DNA of 64,000 nt from Streptomyces buecherae (GCF_014295035.1 NZ_CP060404.1:2754501-2818500); one strand, 5' to 3'. Positions 1 to 9,442 are shown, counted from the stretch's first letter. Notes: generated by a model not told the origin, from the letters alone. Program-made: numbers and translations.

Positions 1-458
1 AACGCCCGGCCCTGGTCCGCGCCATCGACGAGGAGTTGCCCGGCATCGAACGCCCCGGCCTGACCCGGTACCGACTCCACGACAGCTACCGCGCCCCGAC
101 CACGGATGGCGCCACCGGCCAGGACGCCGGACCCGCCAAGCAGGTCGGCGCCGTCGTCACCGGGGAGTTCGAGACCGACGGGGCCGATACCCAGCGCCGC
201 TTGGCTGACGAGGTGATCGCCGGCCTGCGCGAGCACCCGGTGCCCGGCCTCGTCGCCGCTCACTTCCACCTCAGCGCGGACGGCGCCGGAGTGCTGAACT
301 ACGCGGAGTGGACAACGCTGGACGCCTGGCACGCCTTCACCCAGGGCAGCACGCTGCGGGGGCTGGCCGAGATCGTCGAGTCGCTTCCCGGCGTCCGCCC
401 GCTCGGCTCCACGACCTACCTCCCGTACCGGGGCGTGGTGAACGTACCGGCGCCGTGA
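1..458 (+). CDS. ABM-domain (monooxygenase-like) protein, 5' truncated
   Basis: The reading frame is already open at the left window edge, and 151 residues are visible before the TGA at 456-458. The second half reads like an antibiotic biosynthesis monooxygenase (ABM) domain, the small ferredoxin-like fold used by cofactor-free monooxygenases and many uncharacterised proteins. The typical strand pattern is visible in ...GLVAAHFHLSADG... followed by ...LNYAEWTTLDAWHAF.... The first half carries a second similar block, so a duplicated (two-domain) ABM protein is likely. The substrate cannot be told from sequence. The TTG at 36 is in frame but sits inside apparent coding sequence, so it is not the start. 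Confidence 0.6.
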   Translation, partial: RPALVRAIDEELPGIERPGLTRYRLHDSYRAPTTDGATGQDAGPAKQVGAVVTGEFETDGADTQRRLADEVIAGLREHPVPGLVAAHFHLSADGAGVLNYAEWTTLDAWHAFTQGSTLRGLAEIVESLPGVRPLGSTTYLPYRGVVNVPAP

Positions 459-500
459 GGCACCGCGTGCCGCGCGCTGGTGTCGGCGCGGAGCGGGCCG

Positions 501-1022
501 TCAGGAGCGGGCCATGCCTTCGGGCACCGGGGCCGGCTTCATGAGGACGGCGGCCCGCTGGTCGCGCCGGTACACGACCCAGAAGGCCCCGGCCACGCCG
601 ACGCACGCCGTGCACAGCCCCACCGGGATCCACACCTGGAGGCTCAGCCGGGTCCGCGAGGCGTACGCCCAGCCCCGGCCGGCGAACACCGTGTCACCCT
701 TGGCCACCTCCGGGCCCTGGATGTCGCCCATGCTGGTGCGCCCGTCGGCGAACTGCCACTCCCCCTCGCAGTGCGCGGGCTCCGTGCCGGGGCCACCGCC
801 CTCCGCGCAGCGCGCGACCGCCCGCACGGTGGCTTCCTCGCCGGTGGCCAGTTGCTGGGCCTGCCGCCCGACGAAGAGGCCGACGACGCAGACGACGGCG
901 AGCAGCAGCCCGATCGCGGACAGCAGCCCCCGCACGCCGCCACGCTCCGCCGGCCTGGCGCGAGTTGACCGCTCCGCGCCCGGCGACGTACGCCTCACCC
1001 ATCTCCGTGACTCGCTCAACAC
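501..1022 (-). CDS. Two-TM membrane protein with extracellular Cys-containing domain
   Basis: This 173-residue protein has a basic cytoplasmic N-terminus, a hydrophobic segment at about residues 33-51, an approximately 75-residue polar stretch with two cysteines (C72, C85), and a second hydrophobic segment at about 130-151. The topology suggests both termini inside and a small folded domain outside, similar to DUF3592-type proteins of actinobacteria (a guess). The GTG at 1022 is chosen because a strong purine-rich ribosome site (GGAGGGGGG) lies 6 nt upstream. The ATG at 1082 adds 20 residues without a ribosome site. Function is unknown. Confidence 0.65.
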   Translation of the reverse strand: MLSESRRWVRRTSPGAERSTRARPAERGGVRGLLSAIGLLLAVVCVVGLFVGRQAQQLATGEEATVRAVARCAEGGGPGTEPAHCEGEWQFADGRTSMGDIQGPEVAKGDTVFAGRGWAYASRTRLSLQVWIPVGLCTACVGVAGAFWVVYRRDQRAAVLMKPAPVPEGMARS

Positions 1023-1177
1023 CGCGCACCCCCCTCCGTACCGTACCCGCGGCCCCCATGCCCGGCGAGAGTCGGCGAACACGCCGGCGGCGCCGGGCGG
1101 CGGTGCCGCCGGGCCGGTGGCCGGTCACCCGAGCGCGCGCCCCGGCGCGCGGCGGGCGGCGAACCGGCCCGGGCCGC

Positions 1178-2575
1178 TCACTCCGCCGCGCGCAGCGCGT
1201 CCGAGGTGATCACGCGCAGGAACACCGGGACGGTGGCCGCCACGGTCGCGGCGAAGACGAGGAACGCCCACCGCACGCCGCACCACTCGGCGAGCACGCC
1301 CATCAACCCGGCCCCCACCGGTAGCGCGCCCCAGCTCAGCAGCCTGGCCACGCCGCTGTAGCGGCCCATCATCGCCTCGGGCACCAGGTTCTGCGCGATG
1401 AGACGGGCGTTGACGGTCCACAGCGTGCCCCCCATCCCGCCGACGAACGCGGAGAGGGCGACGGCCCACAACCGCGTGGTGAGCGCGGGTACGGCCATCA
1501 TCGCGAGGGTGCCGAGCAGGTCGGCGAACATCGCCCAGCGGCGGCCGAGCAGCCGGTTCACCCAGGTCGCGGCCACCGCCCCGGTGAGCCCGCCCACGCC
1601 GAGCGCGCTCAGCACGATGCCGTACTCGTCGGCCGACAGGCCCATGGTGCGCGTCGCGACCAGCGGCATCAGCGCCAGCCAGGCGCCCCAACTCGCGCAC
1701 AGCACGGTGAGGATCAGCGCCATGGTGCGCAACAGGCGCTGGCCCCACAGGTGCCGCAGCCCCTCGGCGATCTGCGCGTGCACGGCGGCGGCCGGCGCCT
1801 CGGGCCGGGCGTCGCCGTCCAGCGGCCCGGCCGTCGGGGCGGTGGCGCTGGAGGCGCCGGGAGTGGGCGCGCCGGCGTGCGCGGCGGCCCCGGACGCGTC
1901 CCGCGCGGCCCGGAAACGGCCGGTGAGCAGCAGCAGGACCAGGCTGGCCGCGAGGTAGGTGACCCAGGTAGCGCCGAGCGCCACGCCGGTGCCCGCGGCG
2001 ACGAGCAAGCCGCCCACGAAGGGGCCGCAGAACTCGTTGGCGACCGTCTCCGTGCCGGTGATCAGCGCGTTGGCGCGCTCGCGCGCCGGGCGCGGCACCA
2101 CGGCCGGTATCAGGGCCGCCGCCGAGGTCAGCGCGATCACCTCGGCGACCCCGAGCACCAGACCGGCCAGCGCGAGCCCCCACAGCGTGATGCCGCCCGC
2201 CGCGAGCGCCAGCAGCAGCCCACCGACGGCCAGCATCCGCATGCCGTCCGCCAGCCACAGCAACCGGCGGCGGTCGGCCCGGTCGACCAGCACCCCGACG
2301 TGCAGCGCCACCAGCAGCCACGGCGCCGTCAGGGTGAGCGAGACGAGCGAGATCCGCGCCGGTGACGTGGTGAGGTGGGCCGCCATCAGCGGCAGCGCGA
2401 TCTTCGTGACCCCGTCCGCCAGGTTGGTGATCGCGGTGAAGACCAGCAGCACCGCGGTGTTCCGCGAACGAGGCCGCGCGGCCCGGGCCGCCCCGGTCGC
2501 CCCCGGCCCAGCGGCAGTCGCGGTCGCGGACGCCGTCGCGGCGTCCCCGCTCACGGTCGCGGCGTCAGCACTCAT
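1178..2575 (-). CDS. MFS transporter (enterobactin/drug exporter-like)
   Basis: The 465-residue polytopic membrane protein has roughly ten to twelve hydrophobic helices. A loop characteristic of the major facilitator superfamily follows helix 2 (GVLVDRADRRRLL), and a Pro/Ala-rich cytoplasmic loop separates the two halves at about residues 225-265. The fold is that of MFS exporters of the EntS/macrolide-efflux type, which use the proton gradient to expel small molecules; the substrate is unknown. The ATG at 2575 follows GGAGGGGG at 8 nt. The gene is divergent from a CGNR regulator at 2841, and a perfect palindrome lies between them, so regulated efflux is likely. Confidence 0.85.
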   Translation of the reverse strand: MSADAATVSGDAATASATATAAGPGATGAARAARPRSRNTAVLLVFTAITNLADGVTKIALPLMAAHLTTSPARISLVSLTLTAPWLLVALHVGVLVDRADRRRLLWLADGMRMLAVGGLLLALAAGGITLWGLALAGLVLGVAEVIALTSAAALIPAVVPRPARERANALITGTETVANEFCGPFVGGLLVAAGTGVALGATWVTYLAASLVLLLLTGRFRAARDASGAAAHAGAPTPGASSATAPTAGPLDGDARPEAPAAAVHAQIAEGLRHLWGQRLLRTMALILTVLCASWGAWLALMPLVATRTMGLSADEYGIVLSALGVGGLTGAVAATWVNRLLGRRWAMFADLLGTLAMMAVPALTTRLWAVALSAFVGGMGGTLWTVNARLIAQNLVPEAMMGRYSGVARLLSWGALPVGAGLMGVLAEWCGVRWAFLVFAATVAATVPVFLRVITSDALRAAE

Positions 2576-2668
2576 CGAACCGTCCCCCTCCATCACGTTT
2601 CCCTCGCCGGCGGCGGGCCGGAGGCCCGGCGGGCCGCCGGGGACATGCCGGGGCCCACCAGCCTCCGC

Positions 2669-2697
2669 GTAACCGTCTATCGCCCTTGACTGGTTAA
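2669..2697. promoter_or_regulatory. Imperfect inverted repeat resembling the neighbouring operator
   Basis: GTAACCGTC and TTGACTGGTTAA form an imperfect inverted repeat. The right arm differs by two bases from the right half (TTGACCGGTTAG region) of the perfect palindrome 36 bp further on. It may be a second, weaker operator in front of the MFS gene. Confidence 0.35.
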
Positions 2698-2732
2698 TGA
2701 AGGGGAGCCTGGCATGCCCCGTGAGCGCCGTC

Positions 2733-2756
2733 AACCGGTCAAGCGCTTGACCGGTT
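2733..2756. promoter_or_regulatory. 24-bp perfect palindrome, probable operator between MFS and CGNR genes
   Basis: The arms AACCGGTCAAGC and GCTTGACCGGTT are exact reverse complements with no spacer. The site lies in the 265-bp divergent intergenic region, 158 bp from the MFS start and 85 bp from the CGNR start. Its symmetry fits a dimeric DNA-binding protein. The adjacent CGNR protein is the obvious but unproven candidate. Confidence 0.6.
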
Positions 2757-2840
2757 AGCCTTGGCGGGCGAGGCTGGGCGAGACAGGCAACGGGGCGCGA
2801 CGGGTGGCGGCGCGCGGGTGGCGCACGAGGGAGGTGGCAC

Positions 2841-3569
2841 GTGTACGAGGAACCGGCGACGGCCCGGCTCGTCGAGGCGTTCGCGAACACGGTCGACGTG
2901 GAGCTAGGCACCGACGACCTGAGCACCCCGGAGCAGCTCACCAACTGGCTGGTCGGGCAGCACCTACTGGCGCGCCCGCACCGGGCCGACGCCGACGACC
3001 TCGCGCTCGCCCTGCGGCTGCGCGGCGGGCTGCGCGAACGGCTCGGCGTCCCGGTGGGCGACCAGCCCGCCGCCGCGCTGCTCGCCGACGCGGACTCGGC
3101 CCTGCGCGAGCTGCCCCTGCTCGCCACCGTGGGCGGGGCGCCCCCGGCCGACCAGCCGGCCAACCAGCCCGCCGCGCCCTCCGACGCCGGGCCGACGGAG
3201 AGCGTCGAGCCCGCGCGGGGCACCGACCCCGACGCCACGGACGGCGCGTGCGCCGAGCACGCCGCACCGGAGGCGGCGCCGGTCGGCGGCGCGGGCGCGG
3301 GCCTGGTGCTGGTTCCCGCTCCCGGGCTGCCGCCGATCCGGCGGGGGTTGGCCGGCGTGGCCGTCGCCTGGAGCGAGTTGGTGCTCGCCGGCGACGCCGC
3401 GCGCCTCAAGCGCTGCGCGGAGCACGAGTGCGCGTGGGTGTTCTGGGACGTGTCGAAGAACCGCAGCCGACGCTGGTGCTCCATGCGCGTCTGCGGCAAC
3501 CGCAACAAGGCCCGCCGCTTCGCCGCCAAGCGCGCCGTCGCCCCCTCGCCCACGACACGCCCGAACTGA
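2841..3569 (+). CDS. CGNR zinc-finger (ABATE-domain) regulator
   Basis: The 242-residue protein has an N-terminal ABATE-type helical domain (about residues 5-95), a long Pro/Ala/Asp-rich linker (about 98-160), and a C-terminal CGNR zinc finger with C192, C197, C213 and C218. The literal CGNR motif is at 218-221, followed by the basic stretch NKARRFAAKR. The family is annotated as putative stress-induced transcription regulators, but biochemical evidence is thin. The GTG at 2841 has GGGAGGTGG 3-4 nt upstream. Divergence from an MFS exporter with a palindrome in between suggests control of that exporter. Confidence 0.8.
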   Translation: MYEEPATARLVEAFANTVDVELGTDDLSTPEQLTNWLVGQHLLARPHRADADDLALALRLRGGLRERLGVPVGDQPAAALLADADSALRELPLLATVGGAPPADQPANQPAAPSDAGPTESVEPARGTDPDATDGACAEHAAPEAAPVGGAGAGLVLVPAPGLPPIRRGLAGVAVAWSELVLAGDAARLKRCAEHECAWVFWDVSKNRSRRWCSMRVCGNRNKARRFAAKRAVAPSPTTRPN

Positions 3570-4086
3570 CCGCGACTCAGCCGAAACTGACGGCCACTCA
3601 CCTCACTGCTCCGGCCCGCGCCGTACTCCCCGCGGAGTAGGTACATGACGTGACCGGCCGCGCCCCTTTCGCAACCTCCTTCGCCTAACCGGCCGCGCCC
3701 CGCCCCACCACCACCGCGGGCCAGCCCCACGACCGACGACGACCCCGGCCGTGACCCCGCGCCCGGCGGCTGACCTGCGGTGACGGCCGGCCGAGCGACG
3801 CGGCCGGGCCCCGGCCGGCCGGCGCCGGCCCGGGCCCGGCACCCCGTGGAGGGACGGCGTCCGGCGGGCCCGGCCGGGCCGGCACGCGCGTACCCCGGGC
3901 GGCCGGTTCGCCGTCCGCCCGCCGTGGGACCCGTCGTGCGCTCCGCAGGGCTGACTACGCCCGCCTTACGGAGGAGGCGTATCTCCGCCCTGGGCGGGTC
4001 GTTTACGCGTCGCCCGTGAGATGTACTGGGAGGTCTACTGGCCGTGCCGCATCGTGCGGCGCGCACGACGCGGAAGAGGGAACCGT
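3570..4086. other. Intergenic, no gene seen
   Basis: This is 517 bp of very GC-rich sequence between two same-strand genes. Short open frames occur on both strands, but none has a ribosome site together with plausible composition. GGCCGG/CCGGCC runs occur without a clear terminator. Confidence 0.5.
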
Positions 4087-5220
4087 ATGTCCTTGCCCGC
4101 CGCCATCACGGTGGAATTCGACTCCGCCGCCGGCGCCGACGAGTTGCTCGCGCAGGAGCTGGCCGACCTCGTGGACCCGCACCGCGGCGAGGAGTGGCCA
4201 CCGGCCTCCAGTACGGCGCGACGACCGGCCGAGGCGGAGTCCCCACCGGCGATCGCGCGGGCGGACTCGGCCCGGGCCGACACGTTCGCCTGCCGAGGCG
4301 TCGTGATCGTCCGAAGCGGACGCGAACTCCTGGGCTGGGGACGGCTGTTGCAGCCACCGGGCGAGTCGGCGGCGGTCGTCTTCGACCACACCCTGGCCAC
4401 CGCAGCGCGCAGACGGCCGCCCACCGGGCGCCACGGTGCGCGCGAGGACACCCCGGAACCACCCTGTGCGGTCGAGCTGTTGACGCTGCTGTTACGGCAC
4501 GCAGCGGCCCATGCCAAGGAGTTGGGCTTCGCCACCATCAACTGGAGCGGCCCCGACACCAGCCCCGTCGGGCGCGCCGCCGACGCGCTGGGGGCCCGCG
4601 TCGACGGAGAGCTGGGCCGGCACTGGACGGTGCCCGACCTCAAGGCGTGGACCCCGCCGCCCGGCCTCCCGCCGGCGCTCCTGCGCGAGACACCGCGCCC
4701 CTTTCCGCCGGGCCCGCACCCGGCCGTCGAGGCATACGTCCGCCTGTACAACACCGTGCACGCCCAGCACGACCGCCGGGCCGGCGGGGTCCCCCGCGAC
4801 CTCGTCGACGCCCTCCCGGAGTGCGACGAGGCCGGCACGGCGGCGGCGCGGTCCTGTGCCGGCGATCACGCGGTGCCCGAGCCACCCTGGGACGCCGCCA
4901 GCGTCGACGCGTACCTGGCGCACCGCGCGCCGCAGGGCCACGTGCTCGACCTGCTCGGCGCCGACGGCTCGCTCACCGCCCAACTCGCCGCCGACCTCAT
5001 CGACGGCCGGGCCCTGTTGGAGGTCGCCGCGCCGCTCGACGCGCCGCCGACCGAACTCGCCGCCGGCATCGCCGGGCTGATAGCCCACCTGCGCACCGTC
5101 AGCGCGGACACGGCCGACCTCGACATCCGGGAGATAGCCGACCCGCCACTGCGCCGCGCCGCGGAACTGCTCGGGGCGCGCATCACCAGCCGCTGGCAGG
5201 CGTACGCGTTGACGCTCTGA
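4087..5220 (+). CDS. GNAT-like acetyltransferase family protein, two-lobed
   Basis: The 377-residue protein is without signal peptide or membrane segment. Around residues 145-195 it has the layout common in actinobacterial GNAT proteins: a helix of the type LLTLLLRHAAAHAKELGF, then INWSGPDTSPVGRAADALGA, then an invariant-looking GRHWTVPDL. A second, weaker repeat of the same kind occupies the C-terminal third (DLLGADGSLTAQL to ARITSRWQAYAL). This suggests a tandem GNAT-fold protein like the MshD architecture, but I do not see a complete acetyl-CoA R/QxxGxG/A loop, so activity is uncertain. ATG 4087 is preferred over the upstream in-frame ATG at 4021, which is not supported by a ribosome site. 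Confidence 0.55.
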   Translation: MSLPAAITVEFDSAAGADELLAQELADLVDPHRGEEWPPASSTARRPAEAESPPAIARADSARADTFACRGVVIVRSGRELLGWGRLLQPPGESAAVVFDHTLATAARRRPPTGRHGAREDTPEPPCAVELLTLLLRHAAAHAKELGFATINWSGPDTSPVGRAADALGARVDGELGRHWTVPDLKAWTPPPGLPPALLRETPRPFPPGPHPAVEAYVRLYNTVHAQHDRRAGGVPRDLVDALPECDEAGTAAARSCAGDHAVPEPPWDAASVDAYLAHRAPQGHVLDLLGADGSLTAQLAADLIDGRALLEVAAPLDAPPTELAAGIAGLIAHLRTVSADTADLDIREIADPPLRRAAELLGARITSRWQAYALTL

Positions 5221-5438
5221 GAAACGGGACACGGGTGGCCCCGGGGCCGCGCACCACTCGGGCGGCCCCCCACTCCCCCGCCCCGGCCGGCCCGTACGGG
5301 CGCGCCGGGGGAGGCCGCACCAGGCTCCGCACGCTGGCGCGCGCGGCAGCGGGCAGGGGCCCCAGACCGTCAGGTCACGTCACGCCGACACGACCACGAC
5401 GCGACACCCCGGCACCCAACACGCCACGTCGCGTCACG

Positions 5439-6401
5439 TCACACCGTCAGGACGACCTTGCCGAACAGATCGCCCTCCGCCATCTTCGCGAAGCCCTCGC
5501 GGGCCCGGTCCAGCGGGAGCACCGTGTCGATCACCGGGCGCACGCCGGTGGCCGCGCAGAAGTTCAGCAACCCTTCCAGCTCGTCCTTGGTGCCCATGGT
5601 CGAGCCGACCACCTTCAGCTCCAGGAAGAAGATGCGGTTCAGCTCCGCGGCCTTCGGGCTCGGGCCCGAGGTGGCGCCGGAGATGACCAGGGTGCCGCCC
5701 GGCCGGAGGGACTTGACCGAGTGCGACCAGGTCGCCGCGCCCACCGTCTCGATCACCGCGTCCACCCGCTGCGGCAGCCGGGCGCCCGGCTCGACGGCCG
5801 CCACCGCCCCCAGCTCCATCGCCCGCGCGCGCTTGGCCTCGTCCCGGCTCGTCGCGTACACCCGCAGCCCGGCGGCCTTCGCCAGCACGATCGCCGCGGT
5901 CGCCACGCCCCCGCCTGCGCCCTGCACCAACACGGAGTCGCCGGGGCGCACGCCGGCGTTGGTGAACAGCATGCGGTACGCGGTGAGCCATGCCGTCGGC
6001 AGGCAGGCGGCCTCCTCGAAGGAGAGTTCCTTCGGCTTGCGCAGCACGTTCCACTCTGGCACGGCGACGCGCTCAGCGAAGGTGCCCTGGTAGCGCTCGG
6101 TGAGGATGGAGCGGGGCTCGTCCGCGCCGACGCCGTGTCCGCTCTGGCCGATGACCGAGTGCAGCACGACCTCGTTGCCCTCGGCGTCGACGCCGGCCGC
6201 GTCGCAACCGAGGATCATCGGCAGGCTCTCCTCGCCGAGCCCCACGCCGCGCAGCGACCACAGGTCGTGGTGGTTCAGCGACGCGGCTTTGACGCTGACG
6301 GTGGTCCAGCCGGCCCGGTCGGCGGGCTCGGGGCGGTCCCCCAACTCCAGTCCGGACAGCGGCTGGTCAGGGTCGATGCGAGCGGCGTAGGCAGCGAACA
6401 T
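5439..6401 (-). CDS. Zinc-binding dehydrogenase family (quinone oxidoreductase-like)
   Basis: This 320-residue medium-chain dehydrogenase/reductase has an N-terminal GroES-like domain (KAASLNHHDLWSLRG, about residues 40-55) and a Rossmann domain with the nucleotide loop VQGAGGGVATAAIVLA (about 164-179). It lacks the four-cysteine structural zinc lobe, as in quinone oxidoreductase/crotonyl reductase-type members that use NADPH. The substrate is unknown. The gene lies just downstream of malic enzyme on the same strand, as in S. coelicolor (memory). The start is supported by a TAGGGT element 6 nt upstream and the absence of a ribosome site, suggesting a leaderless mRNA. Confidence 0.85.
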   Translation of the reverse strand: MFAAYAARIDPDQPLSGLELGDRPEPADRAGWTTVSVKAASLNHHDLWSLRGVGLGEESLPMILGCDAAGVDAEGNEVVLHSVIGQSGHGVGADEPRSILTERYQGTFAERVAVPEWNVLRKPKELSFEEAACLPTAWLTAYRMLFTNAGVRPGDSVLVQGAGGGVATAAIVLAKAAGLRVYATSRDEAKRARAMELGAVAAVEPGARLPQRVDAVIETVGAATWSHSVKSLRPGGTLVISGATSGPSPKAAELNRIFFLELKVVGSTMGTKDELEGLLNFCAATGVRPVIDTVLPLDRAREGFAKMAEGDLFGKVVLTV

Positions 6402-6407
6402 GCCCCG

Positions 6408-6413
6408 ACCCTA
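6408..6413 (-). promoter_or_regulatory. Candidate -10 of leaderless promoter
   Basis: TAGGGT (read on the minus strand) is followed by 6 nt and then the ATG of the zinc-binding dehydrogenase. At the usual 6-7 nt distance, transcription would begin at the start codon itself. Confidence 0.45.
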
Positions 6414-6640
6414 GGCGCGTGCCGGGCCCGAACGGAACCGGGCGACGGTGTGACGCTGCCCCCACCCCTCGCCCGGCCCACACCCGCCCCCGCGGGTTGG
6501 CCTGGACCAACGCCGCGCCGGCCCGCCTCCCCCGGCCACGCGGGGCCGCGCCGCCCGCGCCCCGCGACCGCCCGGCGCGCCGCGGCGTCGGCCCCCGCGC
6601 CCCGGCAGCCGCGCGCCCCGGCGCACGCGCTCTCATACGA

Positions 6641-6677
6641 GGGCGGGCCCACCCCCGGCCAGGGAGTGGGCCCGCCC
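6641..6677 (-). terminator. Hairpin terminator of malic enzyme gene
   Basis: The perfect 12-bp arms GGGCGGGCCCAC and GTGGGCCCGCCC are separated by 13 nt and lie 33 nt after the malic enzyme stop codon. No U-tract is present, as usual for Streptomyces. The rest of the 308-bp gap (6402-6709) shows no gene. Confidence 0.6.
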
Positions 6678-6709
6678 CGCGGTCCGCGTACGGCTCGCGC
6701 GCGCCGCGC

Positions 6710-7918
6710 CTAGCGGCGGGCGACGCCCTCCGCCCGCGCGGCGGCGGCCACGGCCGCGGTGACGGCGGGGGCCACCCGCTCGTCGAAGGGCGAGGGGATC
6801 ACGCGGTCGGCGCTCAACTCGTCGGCGACCACGGCGGCCAGTGCCTCGGCCGCCGCCAGCTTCATGCCCTCGGTGATCCGGGAGGCCCGGACCTGGAGGG
6901 CGCCGGCGAAGATGCCGGGGAAGGCCAGGACGTTGTTGATCTGGTTCGGGAAGTCGCTGCGGCCCGTGGCCACGACCGCGGCGTACTTGTGCGCCACGTC
7001 GGGGTGGATCTCCGGGTTCGGGTTGGCCATCGCGAAGATCATCGCGTTCTTGGCCATCGTCGCCACCGCGGACTCGGAAACCGTGCCGCCCGAGACGCCG
7101 ATGAAGACGTCCGCGCCATCCAGCGCCTGCTCAAGAGAGCCGGTCAGGCCCGCCTTGTTGGTGAAGCCGGCCAGGTCGCGCTTGACGTCGGTGAGGTCGG
7201 TGCGCTCGGCCGAGACGATGCCCTTGCGGTCGCAGACGGCGACGTCGCCGATGCCGGCCTCGACGAGGATCTTGGCGATGGCGACGCCGGCGGCGCCCGC
7301 GCCCGAGATGACGGCCCGCAGCCCGCCGATCGGCCGGCCGGTGAGCTGCGCGGCGTTGCGCAGCGCGGCCAGCGTGACGACGGCGGTGCCGTGCTGGTCG
7401 TCGTGGAAGATGGGGATGTCGACGCGCTCCTGCAGCCGGCGCTCGATCTCGAAGCACCGCGGCGCGGAGATGTCCTCCAGGTTGATGCCGCCGAAGGAGG
7501 GCGCGAGCCGGGCGACGGTGTCGACGATCTCGTCGACGTCCCGGCAGTCGAGCGCGATCGGCACCGCGTCGACGCCGCCGAACTGCTTGAAGAGGATGGC
7601 CTTGCCCTCCATGACCGGGAGGGACGCCTCCGGGCCGATGTCGCCAAGCCCGAGCACCGCGCTGCCGTCCGTCACCACGGCCACCACCTGGGACTTCCAG
7701 GTGTAGTCGTGGACGAGCTCGGGCTGTTCGGCGATCGCGCTGCACACCTTGGCGACACCGGGCGTGTACGCGAGGGACAGGTCGTCCCGGTCGCGCATCG
7801 GCACGGTCGCCTGGACGGCCATCTTGCCGCCCCGGTGCAACGCGAAGGCCGGGTCGAAGAGTTCTTCGTCCGTCGTACCGTCGCTGTCGCTGCGAGGATT
7901 CACGATCTCCGCTGCCAC
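6710..7918 (-). CDS. NAD(P)-dependent malic enzyme
   Basis: This 402-residue protein is of the short bacterial malic enzyme type, which decarboxylates malate to pyruvate and yields NAD(P)H. Visible signatures are SLAYTPGVA with the catalytic tyrosine (Y51), the lysine in [13 protein letters not shown] (K106), the metal-binding acidic runs [13 protein letters not shown] and FHDDQHGTA, the nucleotide loop [15 protein letters not shown], and the late [10 protein letters not shown] motif. GTG 7918 is chosen because AAAGGGG lies about 9 nt upstream and it matches the family's start; longer frames back to 8146 look non-coding. The cofactor preference is not decidable by eye. It supplies reducing power and pyruvate for lipid and secondary metabolism. 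Confidence 0.9.
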   Translation of the reverse strand: MAAEIVNPRSDSDGTTDEELFDPAFALHRGGKMAVQATVPMRDRDDLSLAYTPGVAKVCSAIAEQPELVHDYTWKSQVVAVVTDGSAVLGLGDIGPEASLPVMEGKAILFKQFGGVDAVPIALDCRDVDEIVDTVARLAPSFGGINLEDISAPRCFEIERRLQERVDIPIFHDDQHGTAVVTLAALRNAAQLTGRPIGGLRAVISGAGAAGVAIAKILVEAGIGDVAVCDRKGIVSAERTDLTDVKRDLAGFTNKAGLTGSLEQALDGADVFIGVSGGTVSESAVATMAKNAMIFAMANPNPEIHPDVAHKYAAVVATGRSDFPNQINNVLAFPGIFAGALQVRASRITEGMKLAAAEALAAVVADELSADRVIPSPFDERVAPAVTAAVAAAARAEGVARR

Positions 7919-8445
7919 TTTCTTGACCCCTTTGTCGTATATCTGGTGAGGGTAGCCGCCCCCTGTGTTGCGGAGCGGGCGGGCACCGCGTCCGCCTTCC
8001 GCCCCGCGGATAACCGCGGCGGAGGTGGGCGAACGCCGGGCACGCCGCACACGTGCCCTGAGCCCCGGGTGAGGGGTGTAACCGTCTTTTCTACCGGAGA
8101 AGCGCACTCCCGAACGAGTGAGTTCCGTCGCGGTGCAGCGCGGCAACCCCGCGTTAACACCGAAAGCAGGTCAATCGCTACCGAATATCCATGTACCGCG
8201 ACACCGCGGCCACGCGTCGGTAGCCATTCCGTCACCCGGGCGTTTCCCGGTGCGCCGCCGAGACGTCATGTCCGACGTCGTTCGGGCACCGCACCGCGTG
8301 AGCTGCCCGTTATCCGATTTTGACCTCGCCGGCCCCCCATATGCGCTGGCCCGGATGGCAAGATGCCCCAATCACACACGGCCGCGACACCCGAAGGTGT
8401 GTGCCGGCCCCGTCGGTGCTTCCCTCATCCGCAGGAGGAACCAGT
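7919..8445. other. Divergent intergenic region, malic enzyme / ABC importer
   Basis: This 527-bp region holds promoters for both divergent genes. Near the importer, short complementary arms (CACAC at about 8375 and GTGTG at about 8398) could form a weak leader hairpin before the AGGAGGAA ribosome site. No gene or clear operator is seen. Confidence 0.4.
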
Positions 8446-9402
8446 ATGACCGCCAGCCGCTCTCGTCGGCCGGGCATGGCCACCCCTCGGACACCCAGGT
8501 GGGTCGCCGTCGCCGCCTTCGCGGTCACCGGCGCCCTTCTGCTGTCCGGCTGCGGCGATCAGCGGGACAAGGTGGACGGCTCCGCTTCCGGAAAGGGCCT
8601 CTTCAACAAGCTGCCAAAAAGTGTCCAGAGTGCGGGCAAGATCAAGGTCGGGTCCGATATCGCCTTCCCGCCGGTGGAATTCAAGAAGAGCGGACGGACC
8701 GTCGGCATCGACCCCGACCTCGCCGACGCGCTCAGCAAGGAGTTGGGCGTCCGCTTCGTGTTCGCCAACGGCACCTTCGACACCCTCCTCACCGGGCTGC
8801 GCTCCAAGCGGTACGACATCGCCATGTCGGCCATGACCGACACCAAGGAGCGCCAGGAGGGCATCGACCCCGAAAAGGGCAAGAAGGTCAGCGAGGGCGT
8901 CGACTTCGTCGACTACTTCCAGGCCGGCGTCTCGATCTACACGCGTAAGGGCAAGACCCAGTCCATCGAGACCTGGGACGACCTGTGCGGCAAGAAGATC
9001 GTCGTGCAGCGCGGCACCGTCTCCCACGACCTGGCCAAGGACCAGGTCAAGGCGTGCGAGGACAAGGGCAGGGGGACGATCGCCATCGAGGCGTTCGACA
9101 ACGACGTGCAGGCCCAGACCCGCCTGCGGGCCGGCGGCGCCGACGCCGCCGCGAGCGACTTCCCGGTCGCCGCGTACGCCGTGCAGACCTCGGGCGGCGG
9201 CGACGACTTCGAGATCGTCGGCGAGCAGGTCGAGGCCGCCCCGTACGGCGTGGCGATCAGCAAGGACAACACCCAGCTCCGGGACGCCCTCAAGGCCGCC
9301 TTCGACGAGATCATCAAGAACGGCGCGTACGAGAAGGTCCTCAAGAAGTGGGGCGTCGAGGCCGGCGCCGTCACCGAGGCGAAGATCAACGGCGGCTCCT
9401 GA
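8446..9402 (+). CDS. ABC transporter substrate-binding lipoprotein (polar amino acid type)
   Basis: The 318-residue lipoprotein has a basic N-terminus, a hydrophobic stretch and the lipobox LLLSGC, followed by a family-3 solute-binding domain with IKVGSDIAFPPVEFKKSG, GIDPDLADALSKELGV, FDTLLTGLRSKRYDIAMSAM and a late FDEIIKNGAYEKVLKKWGV. Such proteins capture glutamate, glutamine, arginine or related amino acids outside the membrane. The ATG at 8446 has AGGAGGAA 5-6 nt before it; an earlier in-frame ATG at 8320 would destroy the lipoprotein signal. It is first gene of a three-gene importer operon. Confidence 0.92.
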   Translation: MTASRSRRPGMATPRTPRWVAVAAFAVTGALLLSGCGDQRDKVDGSASGKGLFNKLPKSVQSAGKIKVGSDIAFPPVEFKKSGRTVGIDPDLADALSKELGVRFVFANGTFDTLLTGLRSKRYDIAMSAMTDTKERQEGIDPEKGKKVSEGVDFVDYFQAGVSIYTRKGKTQSIETWDDLCGKKIVVQRGTVSHDLAKDQVKACEDKGRGTIAIEAFDNDVQAQTRLRAGGADAAASDFPVAAYAVQTSGGGDDFEIVGEQVEAAPYGVAISKDNTQLRDALKAAFDEIIKNGAYEKVLKKWGVEAGAVTEAKINGGS

Positions 9403-9442
9403 CCGCCCCGTTCGTGACGGTTCATGCTGAAAGGCAGCACCT

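Noticed and set aside
2576-4066. N-terminal extension of the MFS frame by about 500 codons
   Set aside because: The frame stays open across the divergent CGNR gene, but ATG 2575 has a strong ribosome site and the upstream translation is low-complexity antisense.
4044-6713. Open frame of 889 codons on the plus strand
   Set aside because: Shadow of the GNAT-like gene and antisense to the oxidoreductase, with Arg/Pro-rich composition and no start signal.
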